64,000 nucleotides of DNA from Dyadobacter koreensis (GCF_900108855.1 NZ_FNXY01000002.1:548967-612966), one strand, 5' to 3'; counted from the stretch's first letter, positions 18,575 through 28,487 are shown. A program made the numbers and translations. The notes: generated from the sequence alone by a model not told the origin.

Positions 18575-19510
18575 ATGAACAAAATTAACCGCCGCAGATT
18601 TTTGAACACAGCAATTTTGGCCGCCGGTGCCAGTGCGTTGCCAGAGATTACTTTTGCTCAGGAAACTATTGAAAAGAAGCAGATATCCTGTAATCAGTAT
18701 TCCTGGATTACTTTTTATCAACGGGACGGAAAGGATTGGTTTGCCAACCTGGATTCTTCGCTGGCAGATTTTTCAGCATCGGGATTAAAAGCTTATGAGC
18801 CAGGCCTGAATAATAAGGATGAGGCAAAAAAGCTATTGCCGTTGCTAAAAAAATACAAACTTTCGATGCCCTCGGTTTATGTCAATTCATCATTGCATGA
18901 GGCGGCTGAGGCTGAAAAATCGATTCAGACTGTAATGGATATTGCAGAAGCGATCAGTCCTGCCGGGACAAAAATTATTGTAACTAATCCTAATCCTGTA
19001 AAATGGGGCGGTCAGGAAAATAAGTCTGACGAGCAATTGACAGAGCAAGCCAGCAATCTTGACAAATTGGGTGCTGCTTTGAAAAAATACGGCATGACAT
19101 TGGCGTATCATACGCATGATGTAGAATTAAGAGCTGCTGCACGAGAATTTCATCATATGATGTTATCAACTAATCCACAGAATGTGGCACTTTGTCTGGA
19201 TGTCCATTGGATATATCGTGGCTCAGGAAATTCTGAGATTGCATTATTTGATATTGTAAAATTGTATGGAAAGAGAATTGCTGAGTTGCATTTACGTCAG
19301 TCGAAGAACGGTATCTGGCAGGAAACTTTTAGCGATGGGGATATCGATTATCAGAAATTGGTGAAAATGCTGAAAGAAATAAGCGTTAAGCCAAACCTCG
19401 TTTTGGAGCAATGTCTTGAAGAAACTTCTCCTAAAACCGTGGACGGGATTGAAGCTCATAAGCGAGATCTTGCAGTCGCGAACGAAGTGTTCAAAGATTG
19501 GTTGAAGTGA
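18575..19510 (+). CDS. Exported sugar phosphate isomerase/epimerase-like TIM-barrel protein
   Basis: A 311-residue protein with a twin-arginine-type signal (NRRRFLNTAILAAGASALPEITFAQ, residues about 4-28). The remainder is an AP-endonuclease-2/xylose-isomerase-like TIM barrel: KAYEPGLNN, SVYVNSSLHE, TLAYHTHDVELR, NVALCLDVHWIYRGSG, IAELHLRQS and LVLEQCLEE carry the His, Glu and Asp residues that bind metal in this family. Such proteins isomerise or epimerise sugars; Tat export is frequent for the family in Bacteroidota. It follows the GH9 gene by 77 bases with a terminator hairpin in between, so its expression may depend on read-through. Confidence 0.85.
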   Translation: MNKINRRRFLNTAILAAGASALPEITFAQETIEKKQISCNQYSWITFYQRDGKDWFANLDSSLADFSASGLKAYEPGLNNKDEAKKLLPLLKKYKLSMPSVYVNSSLHEAAEAEKSIQTVMDIAEAISPAGTKIIVTNPNPVKWGGQENKSDEQLTEQASNLDKLGAALKKYGMTLAYHTHDVELRAAAREFHHMMLSTNPQNVALCLDVHWIYRGSGNSEIALFDIVKLYGKRIAELHLRQSKNGIWQETFSDGDIDYQKLVKMLKEISVKPNLVLEQCLEETSPKTVDGIEAHKRDLAVANEVFKDWLK

Positions 19511-19617
19511 GGAAATATTAAATTAAATCACGTTCAGGCCAATTTTACCCGAATTGGTAAGGTTTTTTGTGCGTTAAAGTTGTAACTTTTGAAATCCTCA
19601 ATTTAACGAACAACACC

Positions 19618-20781
19618 ATGCTGACTACTGATTTTTTCAAAGTAGAGGAATTGCTGACTCCTGAGCAGCGTCTGATCACCCAGGTCGTAAAGGAATTTTG
19701 TGATAAAGAAATAAAACCTGTCATTGAAGGGTATGCGCAAAGAGCGGAATTTCCTGTCCAGTTTGTGAGGAAATTTGGTGAGCTTGGCGTTTTTGGCCCA
19801 ACTATTCCCAAGGAATATGGAGGCGGCGGACTGGATTATCTCAGCTATGGTCTGATGTGTCAGGAAATTGAGCGCGGCGATTCGTCGATGCGTTCAACTG
19901 TATCGGTTCAAAGCTCGCTGGTGATGTGGCCGATTTTTCAATTTGGCTCCGAAGAACAAAAACAGAAATATTTGCCCGGCCTTGGAAAAGGTGAAATTCT
20001 GGGTTGCTTTGGGTTGACCGAACCGGATTACGGATCTGATCCCGGCGGACTAAAAACTAAGATTTCGAAAACACAGGGAGGATATTTGCTTAATGGTTCA
20101 AAAATGTGGATTTCAAATGCACCTTTTGCGGATATCGCTGTGGTTTGGGCGCGGAACGAAGAGGGGCGCGTGCAAGGCGTAATCGTGGAACGCGGTATGC
20201 CTGGGTTTACCACCGCAACAATTCATGGAAAATGGTCGCTTCGGGCAAGTGCTACCGGGGAGTTGATTTTTGATAAAGTATTGATTCCAAAAGAAAATAT
20301 CCTGCCAGATGCACTTGGGTTGAAAGCTGCCTTACAGTGTCTTGATCATGCACGTTTCGGTGTTGCCTGGGGTGCCATTGGCGTGGCGCTTGACTGTTAT
20401 GAGACTGCACTTAAATATTCAGGAGAAAGATTTCAGTTCAATAAACCCATTAGTTCGTTTCAGCTGGTTCAGAAAAAACTCGCTGAAATGCTGACTGAAA
20501 TTACCAAAGCACAATTATTATCGTGGCGTTTGGGAACCTTAATGAATGAATCTCGTGCTACTACTACGCAGATTTCAATGGCAAAAAGAAATAATGTGGA
20601 AATGGCTTTGCAGGTTGCCAGAGAATCACGCCAGATTATGGGTGCGATGGGTATAACGGATTCATTCCCGATTATGCGGCATATGATGAACCTGGAATCG
20701 GTCATGACTTATGAAGGAACGCATGATATTCACCTGCTCATTTTAGGCGCTGAAATAACGGGTAATCCCGCTTTTAAATAA
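19618..20781 (+). CDS. gcdH: Acyl-CoA dehydrogenase, glutaryl-CoA dehydrogenase-like
   Basis: A 387-residue flavoenzyme from the ATG at 19618. An in-frame GTG at 19567 is less likely because the extra residues do not fit the family. Visible: SSMRSTVSVQSSLVMWPI, GCFGLTEPDYGSDP (FAD and substrate loop), KMWISNA, and MRHMMNLESVMTYEGTHDIHLLILG, whose Glu in TYEGTHDIH is the catalytic base. These blocks match glutaryl-CoA dehydrogenase better than short- or medium-chain enzymes. GCDH oxidises and decarboxylates glutaryl-CoA to crotonyl-CoA in lysine and tryptophan breakdown. The Arg needed for decarboxylation cannot be judged without alignment. It converges on the sterol desaturase gene, with stops one base apart. 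Confidence 0.85.
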   Translation: MLTTDFFKVEELLTPEQRLITQVVKEFCDKEIKPVIEGYAQRAEFPVQFVRKFGELGVFGPTIPKEYGGGGLDYLSYGLMCQEIERGDSSMRSTVSVQSSLVMWPIFQFGSEEQKQKYLPGLGKGEILGCFGLTEPDYGSDPGGLKTKISKTQGGYLLNGSKMWISNAPFADIAVVWARNEEGRVQGVIVERGMPGFTTATIHGKWSLRASATGELIFDKVLIPKENILPDALGLKAALQCLDHARFGVAWGAIGVALDCYETALKYSGERFQFNKPISSFQLVQKKLAEMLTEITKAQLLSWRLGTLMNESRATTTQISMAKRNNVEMALQVARESRQIMGAMGITDSFPIMRHMMNLESVMTYEGTHDIHLLILGAEITGNPAFK

Positions 20782-20782
20782 A

Positions 20783-21679
20783 TCAGATTTCCTTGTTAAG
20801 GATTTCTTTTTGAAGCTCCTTGCTTGTTTGCCTCGATCCGTCAGGGGACCAGCCGGGAGCTTTGATTAAATATTTTAGTTTGGTTTTTATATCGATTGGC
20901 TGTTCAAAATCTTTTTTTATCTCTTTCCATTCATGAAAAACAGTTTCAGTCAAACCGTCGGTTTCTGTCTGCTTGGTTAATCCGTAACGGGCTGGAACGG
21001 ACGGTAGTTCTTCCTGAAAAGTCCCAAACATTCTATCCCAGATAATAAGGCACATACCCATATTTTTATCCAGATATTCAATGTTACTGGCATGATGCAC
21101 TCGATGATGCGAGGGCGTTACAAAAATATATTCGAGCCAGCCAAGTTTGCCGACATATTCTGTGTGAACAATAATCCCGTAGATCTGTGTCAGTGAATAC
21201 ATGATGACGATATCGGCCGGATTAAACCCGATTAAAACCAGCGGAATGAAATAGACAAAACGGTATAACGGCTGGAAAACCGATGAGCGGAATCCCGTGG
21301 TCAGATTGAAATGTTCTGAGGAATGGTGCGTCACGTGAACCGCCCAGAATAAACGACTGTGATGGTCGACGTAATGAAGTGTGTAAAAGGCAAGATCCTC
21401 CAACAGAAAAAGCGCTCCCCAATAAAGATATGGATTCTCCACAGGTTCGATGATCCTGAAATTATAAAACCAGATCAGAACACCAATATAAGCAGCACGA
21501 AACAGCAAATCTACACTACCGTTCAGCAACATTAATGCAGCATTGGTCAACGTATCTTTAACTGTATAAGAAGCTCTATGTGATCGATAGGTTATAAATA
21601 TTTCAAGGCATATCAGAAAGACATAGAAAGGCGTAGAAAGTTTTAAAAGTAGATCCTCGAATTCGTAGGTACCTGGCAT
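20783..21679 (-). CDS. Sterol desaturase / fatty acid hydroxylase family protein
   Basis: A 298-residue membrane di-iron enzyme. Several hydrophobic segments precede the histidine clusters: HYVDHH near residue 110, HVTHHSSEHFN near 121-131, and SPSHHRVHH near 190, which together form the eight-His metal site of the family. These enzymes hydroxylate or desaturate lipids such as sterols, sphingolipids or alkylglycerols. The substrate is not predictable from context. A TATCTTTG element 23 bases upstream of the start fits the Bacteroidota -7 box. The last 40 residues are hydrophilic. Confidence 0.88.
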   Translation of the reverse strand: MPGTYEFEDLLLKLSTPFYVFLICLEIFITYRSHRASYTVKDTLTNAALMLLNGSVDLLFRAAYIGVLIWFYNFRIIEPVENPYLYWGALFLLEDLAFYTLHYVDHHSRLFWAVHVTHHSSEHFNLTTGFRSSVFQPLYRFVYFIPLVLIGFNPADIVIMYSLTQIYGIIVHTEYVGKLGWLEYIFVTPSHHRVHHASNIEYLDKNMGMCLIIWDRMFGTFQEELPSVPARYGLTKQTETDGLTETVFHEWKEIKKDFEQPIDIKTKLKYLIKAPGWSPDGSRQTSKELQKEILNKEI

Positions 21680-21701
21680 AATAACGTTTGCAAATATTTT
21701 A

Positions 21702-21709
21702 CAAAGATA
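21702..21709 (-). promoter_or_regulatory. -7 box (TAnnTTTG) of the sterol desaturase gene
   Basis: The minus strand reads TATCTTTG, an exact consensus match 23 bases before the start codon. The -33 region has only a weak match. Confidence 0.45.
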
Positions 21710-21847
21710 GAACGGTAGGGAAGCAGAAAGATAATATTTCAGCTTTTTAAGAATATTCTAATATTGTTTATTCCATCGTCGCTATTGTCACTGTTGGTAA
21801 AGTATAAAACAAAGATGACATAACCAATTTCAACCTTACTTCGCTTA

Positions 21848-23338
21848 TTAATTAATCAATCTGCGAAGTGCTTTCCGGAGTTCTTCATTTTTGTGTTTTT
21901 TCTGTAAAATAACCGGCGCTGCTATCCGCTCTTTGCAATCAAAAAGTGAACATCTTTCACATGTTTCATTCACATCACGTGAAGGGATTTCCGGATCATC
22001 CAGAAATTTGATCGTGTTTCTGGTGTGATCATCAAGGTAAACACCCATAGAAACACTAACGTTCAGGTTTGGTGTGGTGACGGTCGGCTGTGCAAAAGTG
22101 ACGATCAGATAATTATCCTGCGTGTCGATGTATCTCGATTTCTGCGCAGCACACATTGTATTGATATAGGTTTTATTTTTTACTGCCTCGGCAAGATCAT
22201 TCAAAATCGTGAGTGCGATCCATCTTCTGCAATAATGTTCGTCCTTAACTGTATGTGGATTGTGTTTTCTGGAAATGTGCATTTCCTTTGTCATCTCAAA
22301 TAGATTCTGTCCGGCGAAGTTGTTGAAGCGCGAGAAGAAAATTTGTTTGATACCGAAATGCGTTGGCAAAACATTACTGAGACGATAGCAAAACGATTCC
22401 GCCGTTGTATTGAACTCTTCGACCATACCAACCAGTTTTTCCGGCTGCCAGGTTTTCAGCTCAAAAAATTCCCTTAATCTCGGAATGAGCAGGCTCCGTT
22501 TGATAATAATTGCACTGGCAAAATAAGAAGCTTTAAAGTTGTTCAGCAATTGTTCAAAAGATTCTGCTTCGACGAGCGCGGTGGTGTGCAACCGGTTTTT
22601 AAGTTTCAGGTACACATATCCGATCTCTCTGCCATAAATAAATGCACGCTGTACCGAAGACAGATGAACGTTGATAAGCAACCTGTTTCCCTGTGGACGG
22701 GTTATGGTTAACGAACGAACGCTGGCGAATTCCGGATTTATTTTCTCGTTAATGTTTTCAATTTTGTAGTTGTATTCAGAGCGAAGCACATCGGCCAGAT
22801 AAGATTCGTTCAACAGTTTTTCTGCCGGAATACCTCTTTCAAGCATAAATCGCTCTGCTTCTTCTTCAATGTCTTCGAAACAATTATCATGCATTTCCTG
22901 ATATGTGCGCAGTGCGGAGAAATAAAATTTCTCAACCGACATATTGTAATTTCTGGCTATCTCTATAAGCGTTCCGACGAACGCGCTGATTTTGGTTGGC
23001 GCATCGGAAAGTAGTTCCAGCAAACTGGCAGGGTCAATACCGAAAAGTTCCAGAGGAAGTTCTGTAAGGATATTTGAGCTCAAAAGTTCAGAGATAGGTT
23101 CGAGCCTTTTACTGAGTTTAAGAGAAACCAGCGTGTCATAATCCACTTCCATTGCCGCTGCCAGTGCAATTATTTTATCCGATTTTGGATACTTTTTGCC
23201 CTTTTCAATTTCATTGATATAGGATATCGACAACCCCGATTTTTGGGAAAGTTCATTCAACGACAACCCTTTGTCCAGGCGAAGCTGTTTTAATTTTAGT
23301 CCAAAAACCAGTCGTACGTTATCTGTATTTAAAGCCAC
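21848..23338 (-). CDS. XRE-family regulator with degenerate IrrE-like domain (RamB/ScfR type)
   Basis: A protein of about 496 residues from the GTG at 23338. An in-frame ATG at 23407 would add 23 residues that look unlike the family start ALNTDNVRLVFGLKLKQLR. The first 65 residues form an XRE helix-turn-helix (LSLNELSQKSGLSISYINEIEKGKKYP). The long remainder resembles the IrrE-like/DUF2083 regulators of short-chain acyl-CoA metabolism. A C-terminal cysteine group, CERCSLFDC, could bind metal. The HExxH of true IrrE peptidases is not visible, so it is probably a ligand-sensing, non-proteolytic regulator. The targets are unknown; the nearby acyl-CoA dehydrogenase is a possible one. Confidence 0.75.
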   Translation of the reverse strand: MALNTDNVRLVFGLKLKQLRLDKGLSLNELSQKSGLSISYINEIEKGKKYPKSDKIIALAAAMEVDYDTLVSLKLSKRLEPISELLSSNILTELPLELFGIDPASLLELLSDAPTKISAFVGTLIEIARNYNMSVEKFYFSALRTYQEMHDNCFEDIEEEAERFMLERGIPAEKLLNESYLADVLRSEYNYKIENINEKINPEFASVRSLTITRPQGNRLLINVHLSSVQRAFIYGREIGYVYLKLKNRLHTTALVEAESFEQLLNNFKASYFASAIIIKRSLLIPRLREFFELKTWQPEKLVGMVEEFNTTAESFCYRLSNVLPTHFGIKQIFFSRFNNFAGQNLFEMTKEMHISRKHNPHTVKDEHYCRRWIALTILNDLAEAVKNKTYINTMCAAQKSRYIDTQDNYLIVTFAQPTVTTPNLNVSVSMGVYLDDHTRNTIKFLDDPEIPSRDVNETCERCSLFDCKERIAAPVILQKKHKNEELRKALRRLIN

Positions 23339-23514
23339 AATAAAGAAGGTATAAGTAAGAAGTTCCTGGCAGCTCGAAACTAATTGTTTTCGAAACTGAC
23401 CCGGCATATCCAAACATCAATTGAAATGAATTGCAAAATTAGTCGATATACTTCAAATCCCTAACTTCCCCATTACTCTTCGTCAGGTTTGTTAGGAATT
23501 GTTGTATCCAAAAC

Positions 23515-23551
23515 AAAAAAGAGAACCATTCCGGGAATGATTCTCTTTTTG
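23515..23551 (-). terminator. Terminator downstream of the beta-barrel protein
   Basis: GAGAAcCATTCC and GGAATGATTCTC form a tight hairpin flanked by A-runs and T-runs on both sides, so it can work in both directions. It ends the gene at 23574-24236 on the minus strand. Confidence 0.8.
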
Positions 23552-23573
23552 TTTCTATCAGGTATTTTGTGCC

Positions 23574-24236
23574 TTAAAAAATTGAGAAGCCCAAAGTTGC
23601 CTGGAATAAATTGCTTTTTTTACCGAATTGTGCCGCAGTTGTTGCATTGTCATAGTTGATTTTTACGATGTCGTTGAAGTTGCCTTCGTAACGAACATCA
23701 AGACTCAAACGTCCAAAATCTACACCTACACCTGCCTGGTATCCAAATGCCAGACGATTGTTGAATTCCGCTTTTGAGTTTGTGTTCGTAGCTTCTTCAA
23801 AAGAGTCACCCAATTTGCCATTGCTTGACAAACGATAAGATGCCATTGGTCCCGCATTGATTCTGAAAAATTTAGCGATGCGAACACCAAAAAGTACAGG
23901 AACGTCAAGATTAGAGAATCTTACGTCTACTTTGTTATCATTAACTGAATTGTCAAAGTTGAATTTAGCTCCTTTCTGAGAAAGTAAGAATTCTGGCTGA
24001 ACGTAGAAGTTACGACCGAAACGAAAGAATACCCCACCAACAAAACCTAATGTACGATCTGAATTATCTTTAAAATTAAAAGCATTTCCACCCGAACCCA
24101 GGGATAAATCGTTTCCGTTGACGTTAGATAAGTTTGCACCTGCCTTGATACCAAACCTTACTGCTGGATCATACTGTGCTGATGCCGAAAAGCTTATTCC
24201 CACCGCACAAAGAGCTATTAATAATAACTTTTTCAT
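23574..24236 (-). CDS. Porin family / PorT-like outer-membrane beta-barrel protein
   Basis: A 220-residue protein with a signal peptide (LLLIALCAVGISFSASAQ). The mature part is glycine- and aromatic-rich with alternating strands: RFGIKAGANLSNVNG, GFVGGVFFRFGRNFYVQPEFLLSQKGAKF, and a last strand LFQATLGFSIF ending in Phe, as in outer-membrane barrels. This is the outer-membrane beta-barrel (OMP_b-brl_2) family, abundant in Bacteroidota and mostly uncharacterised; the size suits an eight-stranded barrel. It is divergent from leuS across a 384-base gap. Confidence 0.88.
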   Translation of the reverse strand: MKKLLLIALCAVGISFSASAQYDPAVRFGIKAGANLSNVNGNDLSLGSGGNAFNFKDNSDRTLGFVGGVFFRFGRNFYVQPEFLLSQKGAKFNFDNSVNDNKVDVRFSNLDVPVLFGVRIAKFFRINAGPMASYRLSSNGKLGDSFEEATNTNSKAEFNNRLAFGYQAGVGVDFGRLSLDVRYEGNFNDIVKINYDNATTAAQFGKKSNLFQATLGFSIF

Positions 24237-24489
24237 TTCTGTTTTTAATTTGATGATTATAATATGTTACCGTTTACATAACGTATATAAAAGGTATGCC
24301 GTTGCCACAACAACATATACAGCCCCAATTGTGAGCATTTGTTTCCACAACCACATATCGTTTTTAAATTTTTTTAAAATATGTGTATTTAATTCGCACT
24401 GGCTACTTAATACGAATAAGCGGAAGATTAGTCACGTTAAAAAATCTCTGTTGTAAACCGGATTTTCCCCTAACCCGTTAGTAATCATC

Positions 24490-24507
24490 AAAGTCTGATC
24501 AGACTTT
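24490..24507. promoter_or_regulatory. 18-bp perfect palindrome, possible operator
   Basis: AAAGTCTGATCAGACTTT is fully self-complementary with no loop, so it is better suited to a dimeric DNA-binding protein than to an RNA hairpin. It lies 58 bases upstream of the leuS -7 box. Confidence 0.4.
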
Positions 24508-24564
24508 CCTATCTAATGTCGATATGATTTAAGAGAAAAGAAGGCTGATTACGATCAAAAACGC

Positions 24565-24572
24565 TATTTTTG
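24565..24572 (+). promoter_or_regulatory. -7 box (TAnnTTTG) of leuS
   Basis: TATTTTTG matches the Bacteroidota -7 consensus exactly and leaves a leader of roughly 40 bases before the leuS ATG. No good -33 element is seen. Confidence 0.5.
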
Positions 24573-24620
24573 CGGGCTGTTAAGACCAAAGTTAATTTTA
24601 GACTAAATTGTTGAGAAAGA

Positions 24621-27446
24621 ATGAGTGAATATAGTCCGCGGGAAATAGAGAAAAAATGGCAGAATTTTTGGGAACAGAATGAGACTTTTCAAGTAGAAAA
24701 CAAGTCTGATCTTCCTAAATATTATGTTTTGGATATGTTTCCGTATCCTTCCGGTGCCGGCTTGCATGTAGGCCATCCACTTGGATATATTGCTTCTGAT
24801 ATTTACTCCAGATACAAGCGCCTGAAGGGATTCAACGTTCTGCATCCGATGGGATTTGATAGTTTTGGTCTTCCTGCGGAGCAGTATGCGATCCAGACCG
24901 GCCAGCATCCCGCAATTACGACGGAGCAGAATATTACCCGATATATTGAACAATTGAAAAACCTGGGTTTCAGCTATGACTGGAGCCGTGAAGTTCGTAC
25001 ATCCGATCCGTCTTACTATAAATGGACACAATGGATTTTTACCGAACTTTTCGAAAGCTGGTATAACAACGAAACGGACAAGGCTGAAAGAATTGAAACA
25101 CTTGTCGCCAAATTCGAAAAAAATGGTAACCACAGTGTGATCGCAGCCTGCGATGAGGATACTCCCTCGTTCACGGCTCAGGAATGGAAATCATATTCGG
25201 AGGAAGAGAAATATAAGATCACTTTAAAATACCGTATTACTTACGTTGCTGATGCAACCGTAAACTGGTGCCCTGGTTTGGGATCAGTGTTGTCAAACGA
25301 CGAAGTAAAAGACGGCGTTTCTGAGCGTGGCGGGTTTCCGGTTATCCAGAAATTGATGCGCCAGTGGATGATGCGGATCACAGCTTATTCTCAACGTCTC
25401 CTGGACGGTTTGGATAATGTGGATTGGACTGAATCGTTGAAAGAACAACAACGTAACTGGATTGGCCGTTCGGTGGGAGCTCTGGTGAAATTTCCTGTGG
25501 CTACTTCTGCAACAGGTGACGCCGGCGCGGAAACCATAACAGTTTTTACAACACGTGTAGATACGATTTATGGAGTTTCGTTCATGGTGATTGCGCCGGA
25601 ACACGAACTTGTAGATGTGATCACGACGCCGGAACAAAGAGCTGAAATTGATGCATATATTGATTTGACTAAAAAACGCTCTGAACGTGACAGAACAAGC
25701 GATGTGAAAACCGTCTCCGGTGCTTTCACAGGTGCCTATGCGATCAATCCATTTAACGACGAAAAAATTCCTGTTTATATCGCTGACTATGTGTTGGCGG
25801 GATATGGAACAGGTGCGGTTATGGCCGTTCCATCGGGTGATCAGCGTGACTGGAATTTCGCAAAACATTTCGATTTGCCGATTATTCCAATTTTGGATTC
25901 TCAAAAAGAAATTGACGTTCAGGCGGATAATACGAAGGAAGGTAAATATATCAATTCGGGAATGATCAACGGATTGACATTCCATGAAGCGAATAAAGTG
26001 CTTATTCAGTGGCTGGAAGAAAAAGGTGTTGGTAAAGGAAAAATCAATTATCGTTTACGTGATGCCGTTTTCAGTCGCCAGCGCTACTGGGGCGAACCGG
26101 TACCGGTTTATTACAAAAACGACAGTACCGGACAACCCTTACCTTATTTGTTGCCGGAAAATGAGTTGCCGTTGAATTTGCCTGCGATTGATAAATATTT
26201 GCCAACAGAAAACGGTGAGCCGCCATTAGGCCGCGCTGAGGGTTGGAAACATGGCAGCGGCAATGGTTATGAATTAAGTACGATGCCGGGATGGGCTGGA
26301 AGCAGCTGGTATTGGTATCGTTATATGGATGCAAAAAATGAAACGGAATTCGCATCAAAGGAATCAATCGATTACTGGCGGAACGTTGACTTGTATATCG
26401 GTGGAACAGAACATGCAACCGGTCACTTGCTTTACAGTCGTTTCTGGAATAAATTTTTGAAAGACAGAGGTTTTGTGCCAGAGGAAGAGCCTTTCAAAAA
26501 ACTGATCAACCAGGGAATGATCCAGGGAAGAAGCAGTTTTGTTTATAGAGTAAAAAGTGAAGATTACAGTAAACCTGTTTTCGTCAGCGAAGGTTTAAAA
26601 TCGCAGTATGAAGTTTCGGCGTTGCACGTGGATGTGAATATTGTCGAAAATGATATTCTGGATATTGAAAAATTCAAGGCAAGCCGTCGTGATATCGCTG
26701 GTGAAAATGCTGAATTTATTCTGGAAGACGGAAAATATCATTGTGGCGTGGAAGTCGAGAAAATGTCGAAATCCAAATTTAACGTCGTAAATCCCGATGA
26801 TATCGTAACAAAATACGGAGCGGATACTTTGCGTCTTTATGAAATGTTCCTCGGACCTTTGGAGCAGGCAAAACCATGGAATACCAACGGTATCGATGGA
26901 ACATATCGTTTTATCCGTAAATTCTGGCGTTTGTTTTACAATGATCAGGGGCAATGGCTTGTCAAAGATGAGGCCGCAAGACCTGAAGAATTGCGCGTAT
27001 TGCACAAGACGATTAAAAAGATTGAAGAAGATATCGAAAACTTTTCTTTCAATACCGGCGTCAGTGCGTTTATGATGTGTGTAAATGAACTTGGAAGTTT
27101 GAAGTGTAACAAGCGATCGATTTTGCAGGAACTTGTTGTTTTAATTTCTCCTTATGCACCTCATTTAAGTGAAGAATTGTGGGACGCTTTGGGTAATGAG
27201 AAGGGGACTGTCTCAAAAGCGCCTTTCCCGAAATGGGAACAGCAATATGTAGTGGATGCAATTTTCGAATATCCGGTTCAGATCAATGGAAAAGTTCGGG
27301 TAACGCTTCCTTTTGCACTCGACACTGCGCCAGCAGATATAGAGAAAGAAGTATTGGCGAACGAAGTGGTTATGAAATGGCTTGAAGGAAATACTCCGAA
27401 AAAAGTCATCGTTGTGCCGAAACGTATAGTGAACGTAGTTATTTAA
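24621..27446 (+). CDS. leuS: Leucine--tRNA ligase
   Basis: A 941-residue class I aminoacyl-tRNA synthetase that charges tRNA-Leu. Visible: the HIGH-type motif HVGH at residues 49-52 within [13 protein letters not shown], the leucine-specific editing domain with [19 protein letters not shown], the catalytic [29 protein letters not shown], and the KMSKS loop EKMSKSKFN near residue 714. An insertion of about 100 residues lies between the WYRY/GTEHA region and KMSKS ([12 protein letters not shown] onward), and another near residues 130-170, as is usual for Bacteroidota LeuRS. It is a single gene closed by a perfect terminator. Confidence 0.97.
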   Translation: MSEYSPREIEKKWQNFWEQNETFQVENKSDLPKYYVLDMFPYPSGAGLHVGHPLGYIASDIYSRYKRLKGFNVLHPMGFDSFGLPAEQYAIQTGQHPAITTEQNITRYIEQLKNLGFSYDWSREVRTSDPSYYKWTQWIFTELFESWYNNETDKAERIETLVAKFEKNGNHSVIAACDEDTPSFTAQEWKSYSEEEKYKITLKYRITYVADATVNWCPGLGSVLSNDEVKDGVSERGGFPVIQKLMRQWMMRITAYSQRLLDGLDNVDWTESLKEQQRNWIGRSVGALVKFPVATSATGDAGAETITVFTTRVDTIYGVSFMVIAPEHELVDVITTPEQRAEIDAYIDLTKKRSERDRTSDVKTVSGAFTGAYAINPFNDEKIPVYIADYVLAGYGTGAVMAVPSGDQRDWNFAKHFDLPIIPILDSQKEIDVQADNTKEGKYINSGMINGLTFHEANKVLIQWLEEKGVGKGKINYRLRDAVFSRQRYWGEPVPVYYKNDSTGQPLPYLLPENELPLNLPAIDKYLPTENGEPPLGRAEGWKHGSGNGYELSTMPGWAGSSWYWYRYMDAKNETEFASKESIDYWRNVDLYIGGTEHATGHLLYSRFWNKFLKDRGFVPEEEPFKKLINQGMIQGRSSFVYRVKSEDYSKPVFVSEGLKSQYEVSALHVDVNIVENDILDIEKFKASRRDIAGENAEFILEDGKYHCGVEVEKMSKSKFNVVNPDDIVTKYGADTLRLYEMFLGPLEQAKPWNTNGIDGTYRFIRKFWRLFYNDQGQWLVKDEAARPEELRVLHKTIKKIEEDIENFSFNTGVSAFMMCVNELGSLKCNKRSILQELVVLISPYAPHLSEELWDALGNEKGTVSKAPFPKWEQQYVVDAIFEYPVQINGKVRVTLPFALDTAPADIEKEVLANEVVMKWLEGNTPKKVIVVPKRIVNVVI

Positions 27447-27489
27447 AAAAAAATCCCGATGTGAAACTTTCACATCGGGATTTTTTTTA
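27447..27489. terminator. Bidirectional terminator after leuS
   Basis: AATCCCGATGTGAAA and TTTCACATCGGGATT form a perfect stem with almost no loop, with an A-run before and eight T after. It serves leuS and the convergent small-protein gene. Confidence 0.92.
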
Positions 27490-27500
27490 CACCAGACAAT

Positions 27501-27881
27501 TTAATCCATTTTTACAGAACGTTCTGTTATTTTTTCCAGCAATTGAAATTCTCTTGTTTGTTTTTCTCCTTTGCTGGAAATCTCCAATGTATAGTTCCCG
27601 GCAGGCAGTTCGTTGGTGTCAATTTCCAGTCTCAATTTTTTATCGCTTTTCCCCGTTATTTCTTTGTAAAACACTTTGCCTTTGGCATCCTGAAAAAGGA
27701 TTGCAGTGCTGGCATCGTTGTACTTATCGACATTTACTTTAATTTTTCCGCTTTTGGAAGCATAAACTCCGGAGTTGAAACCTGTAACTTTTTTTATTTC
27801 TTTATCGCTTGCAAAAGTCGAAACAGAAACTGCGAAGGTTAAAATAAATACGCTTAAGATGGTTTTGAATGAATTTTTCAT
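27501..27881 (-). CDS. Small secreted protein with T9SS-tail-like beta domain
   Basis: A 126-residue protein with a signal peptide (ILSVFILTFAVSVSTFA, cleavage near residue 24). The mature part of about 100 residues is beta-rich and lysine-rich. Its C-terminal half, LPAGNYTLEISSKGEKQTREFQLLEK, resembles the last strands of the secretion-tail or DUF3244 folds, but YPNP-type starts are absent. It is probably periplasmic or surface exposed; no enzyme motif is present. I do not recognise a specific family with certainty. It converges on leuS across a shared terminator. Confidence 0.7.
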   Translation of the reverse strand: MKNSFKTILSVFILTFAVSVSTFASDKEIKKVTGFNSGVYASKSGKIKVNVDKYNDASTAILFQDAKGKVFYKEITGKSDKKLRLEIDTNELPAGNYTLEISSKGEKQTREFQLLEKITERSVKMD

Positions 27882-28256
27882 GGCTAATAGATTTATGTGA
27901 TTGAACTTCTGTTGCTCTTAAAGAACATAACAAATGTATGTGTTATGCTAGGTACTATGCAATGCAAAGTACATGAAAGGTAAATAATATTAATGAGTGG
28001 TAAAATGAAGTCAAATGGTTACTTGCTACATCGCTCTTTGATAACGCAAAAAGCCTGTTCAGAACGTTATTGAGTTCGAACAGGCTTTGAGTGTGTGTAA
28101 AATGGAGGAATAAATAAGCTTAAAAATAAGTTTGTTGATGAAGTGTTATTAAAAGTGTGTGTGTAATCCGTTTTGTAAAGAAAATATATAGTGTGTAATT
28201 GAAATTCTGTTATCTAGACTAGTGTTCGTGTTGTAGGTCACAATCTTGTGTGAAAA
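27882..28256. other. Intergenic region with one strong hairpin
   Basis: No gene is apparent. It contains a hairpin at 28050-28088 and a GT-rich stretch around 28150-28200 with several GTGTG tracts. A CTAGACTAG motif at 28214-28222 recurs as TTAGACTAG at 28539-28547, on the other side of the small XRE gene. Confidence 0.5.
28050..28088. terminator. Perfect hairpin, probable terminator
   Basis: AAAGCCTGTTC (28050-28060) pairs with GAACAGGCTTT (28078-28088), with a further GAAC/GTTC pair inside. It lies 170 bases downstream of the small XRE gene on the minus strand; the T-run is short. Confidence 0.55.
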
Positions 28257-28487
28257 TTATTTTAAAATGTTTTCCTCCCATTCCAATAGTGCTGTTAATG
28301 ACATTCCAAAAGCTTTGGCAATTGCCGCTGCTCTTCCCACAGTCAGACTGGTATCGCCTGTTTCAATTTTGCTGTATGCTGTCTGGCTTAGTCCGATTTC
28401 CTGTGCCATTCGTTCCTGCTTAAATCCATGCAGCTGACGAAGCTTTTTAATTCTTTTGGCAAGATCATTGGGATTATCGGTTTTCAT
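28257..28487 (-). CDS. Small XRE-family transcriptional regulator
   Basis: A 76-residue protein from the ATG at 28487 that is nearly all helix-turn-helix: LAKRIKKLRQLHGFKQERMAQEIGLSQTAYSKIETGDTSL spans the five helices, and LLEWEENILK forms the tail. It is the size of phage- or TA-type repressors, but no partner gene overlaps it. The related motifs CTAGACTAG (28214-28222) and TTAGACTAG (28539-28547) flank the gene and could be autoregulatory sites; this is an inference from two copies only. Confidence 0.85.
   Translation of the reverse strand: MKTDNPNDLAKRIKKLRQLHGFKQERMAQEIGLSQTAYSKIETGDTSLTVGRAAAIAKAFGMSLTALLEWEENILK

Larger units (their letters stand above)
24237..24620. other. Intergenic region between the barrel protein and leuS
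   Basis: No gene is apparent. It holds the two divergent promoter regions, a perfect 18-bp palindrome at 24490-24507 and a -7 box for leuS at 24565-24572. Confidence 0.6.

Noticed and set aside
25293-25985. A 230-codon frame antisense to leuS
   Set aside because: It lies inside the well-supported leuS coding region and mirrors its codon pattern; no domain is visible.
28257-28487. The small XRE gene as half of a toxin-antitoxin pair
   Set aside because: No overlapping or adjacent partner gene is present on either side.
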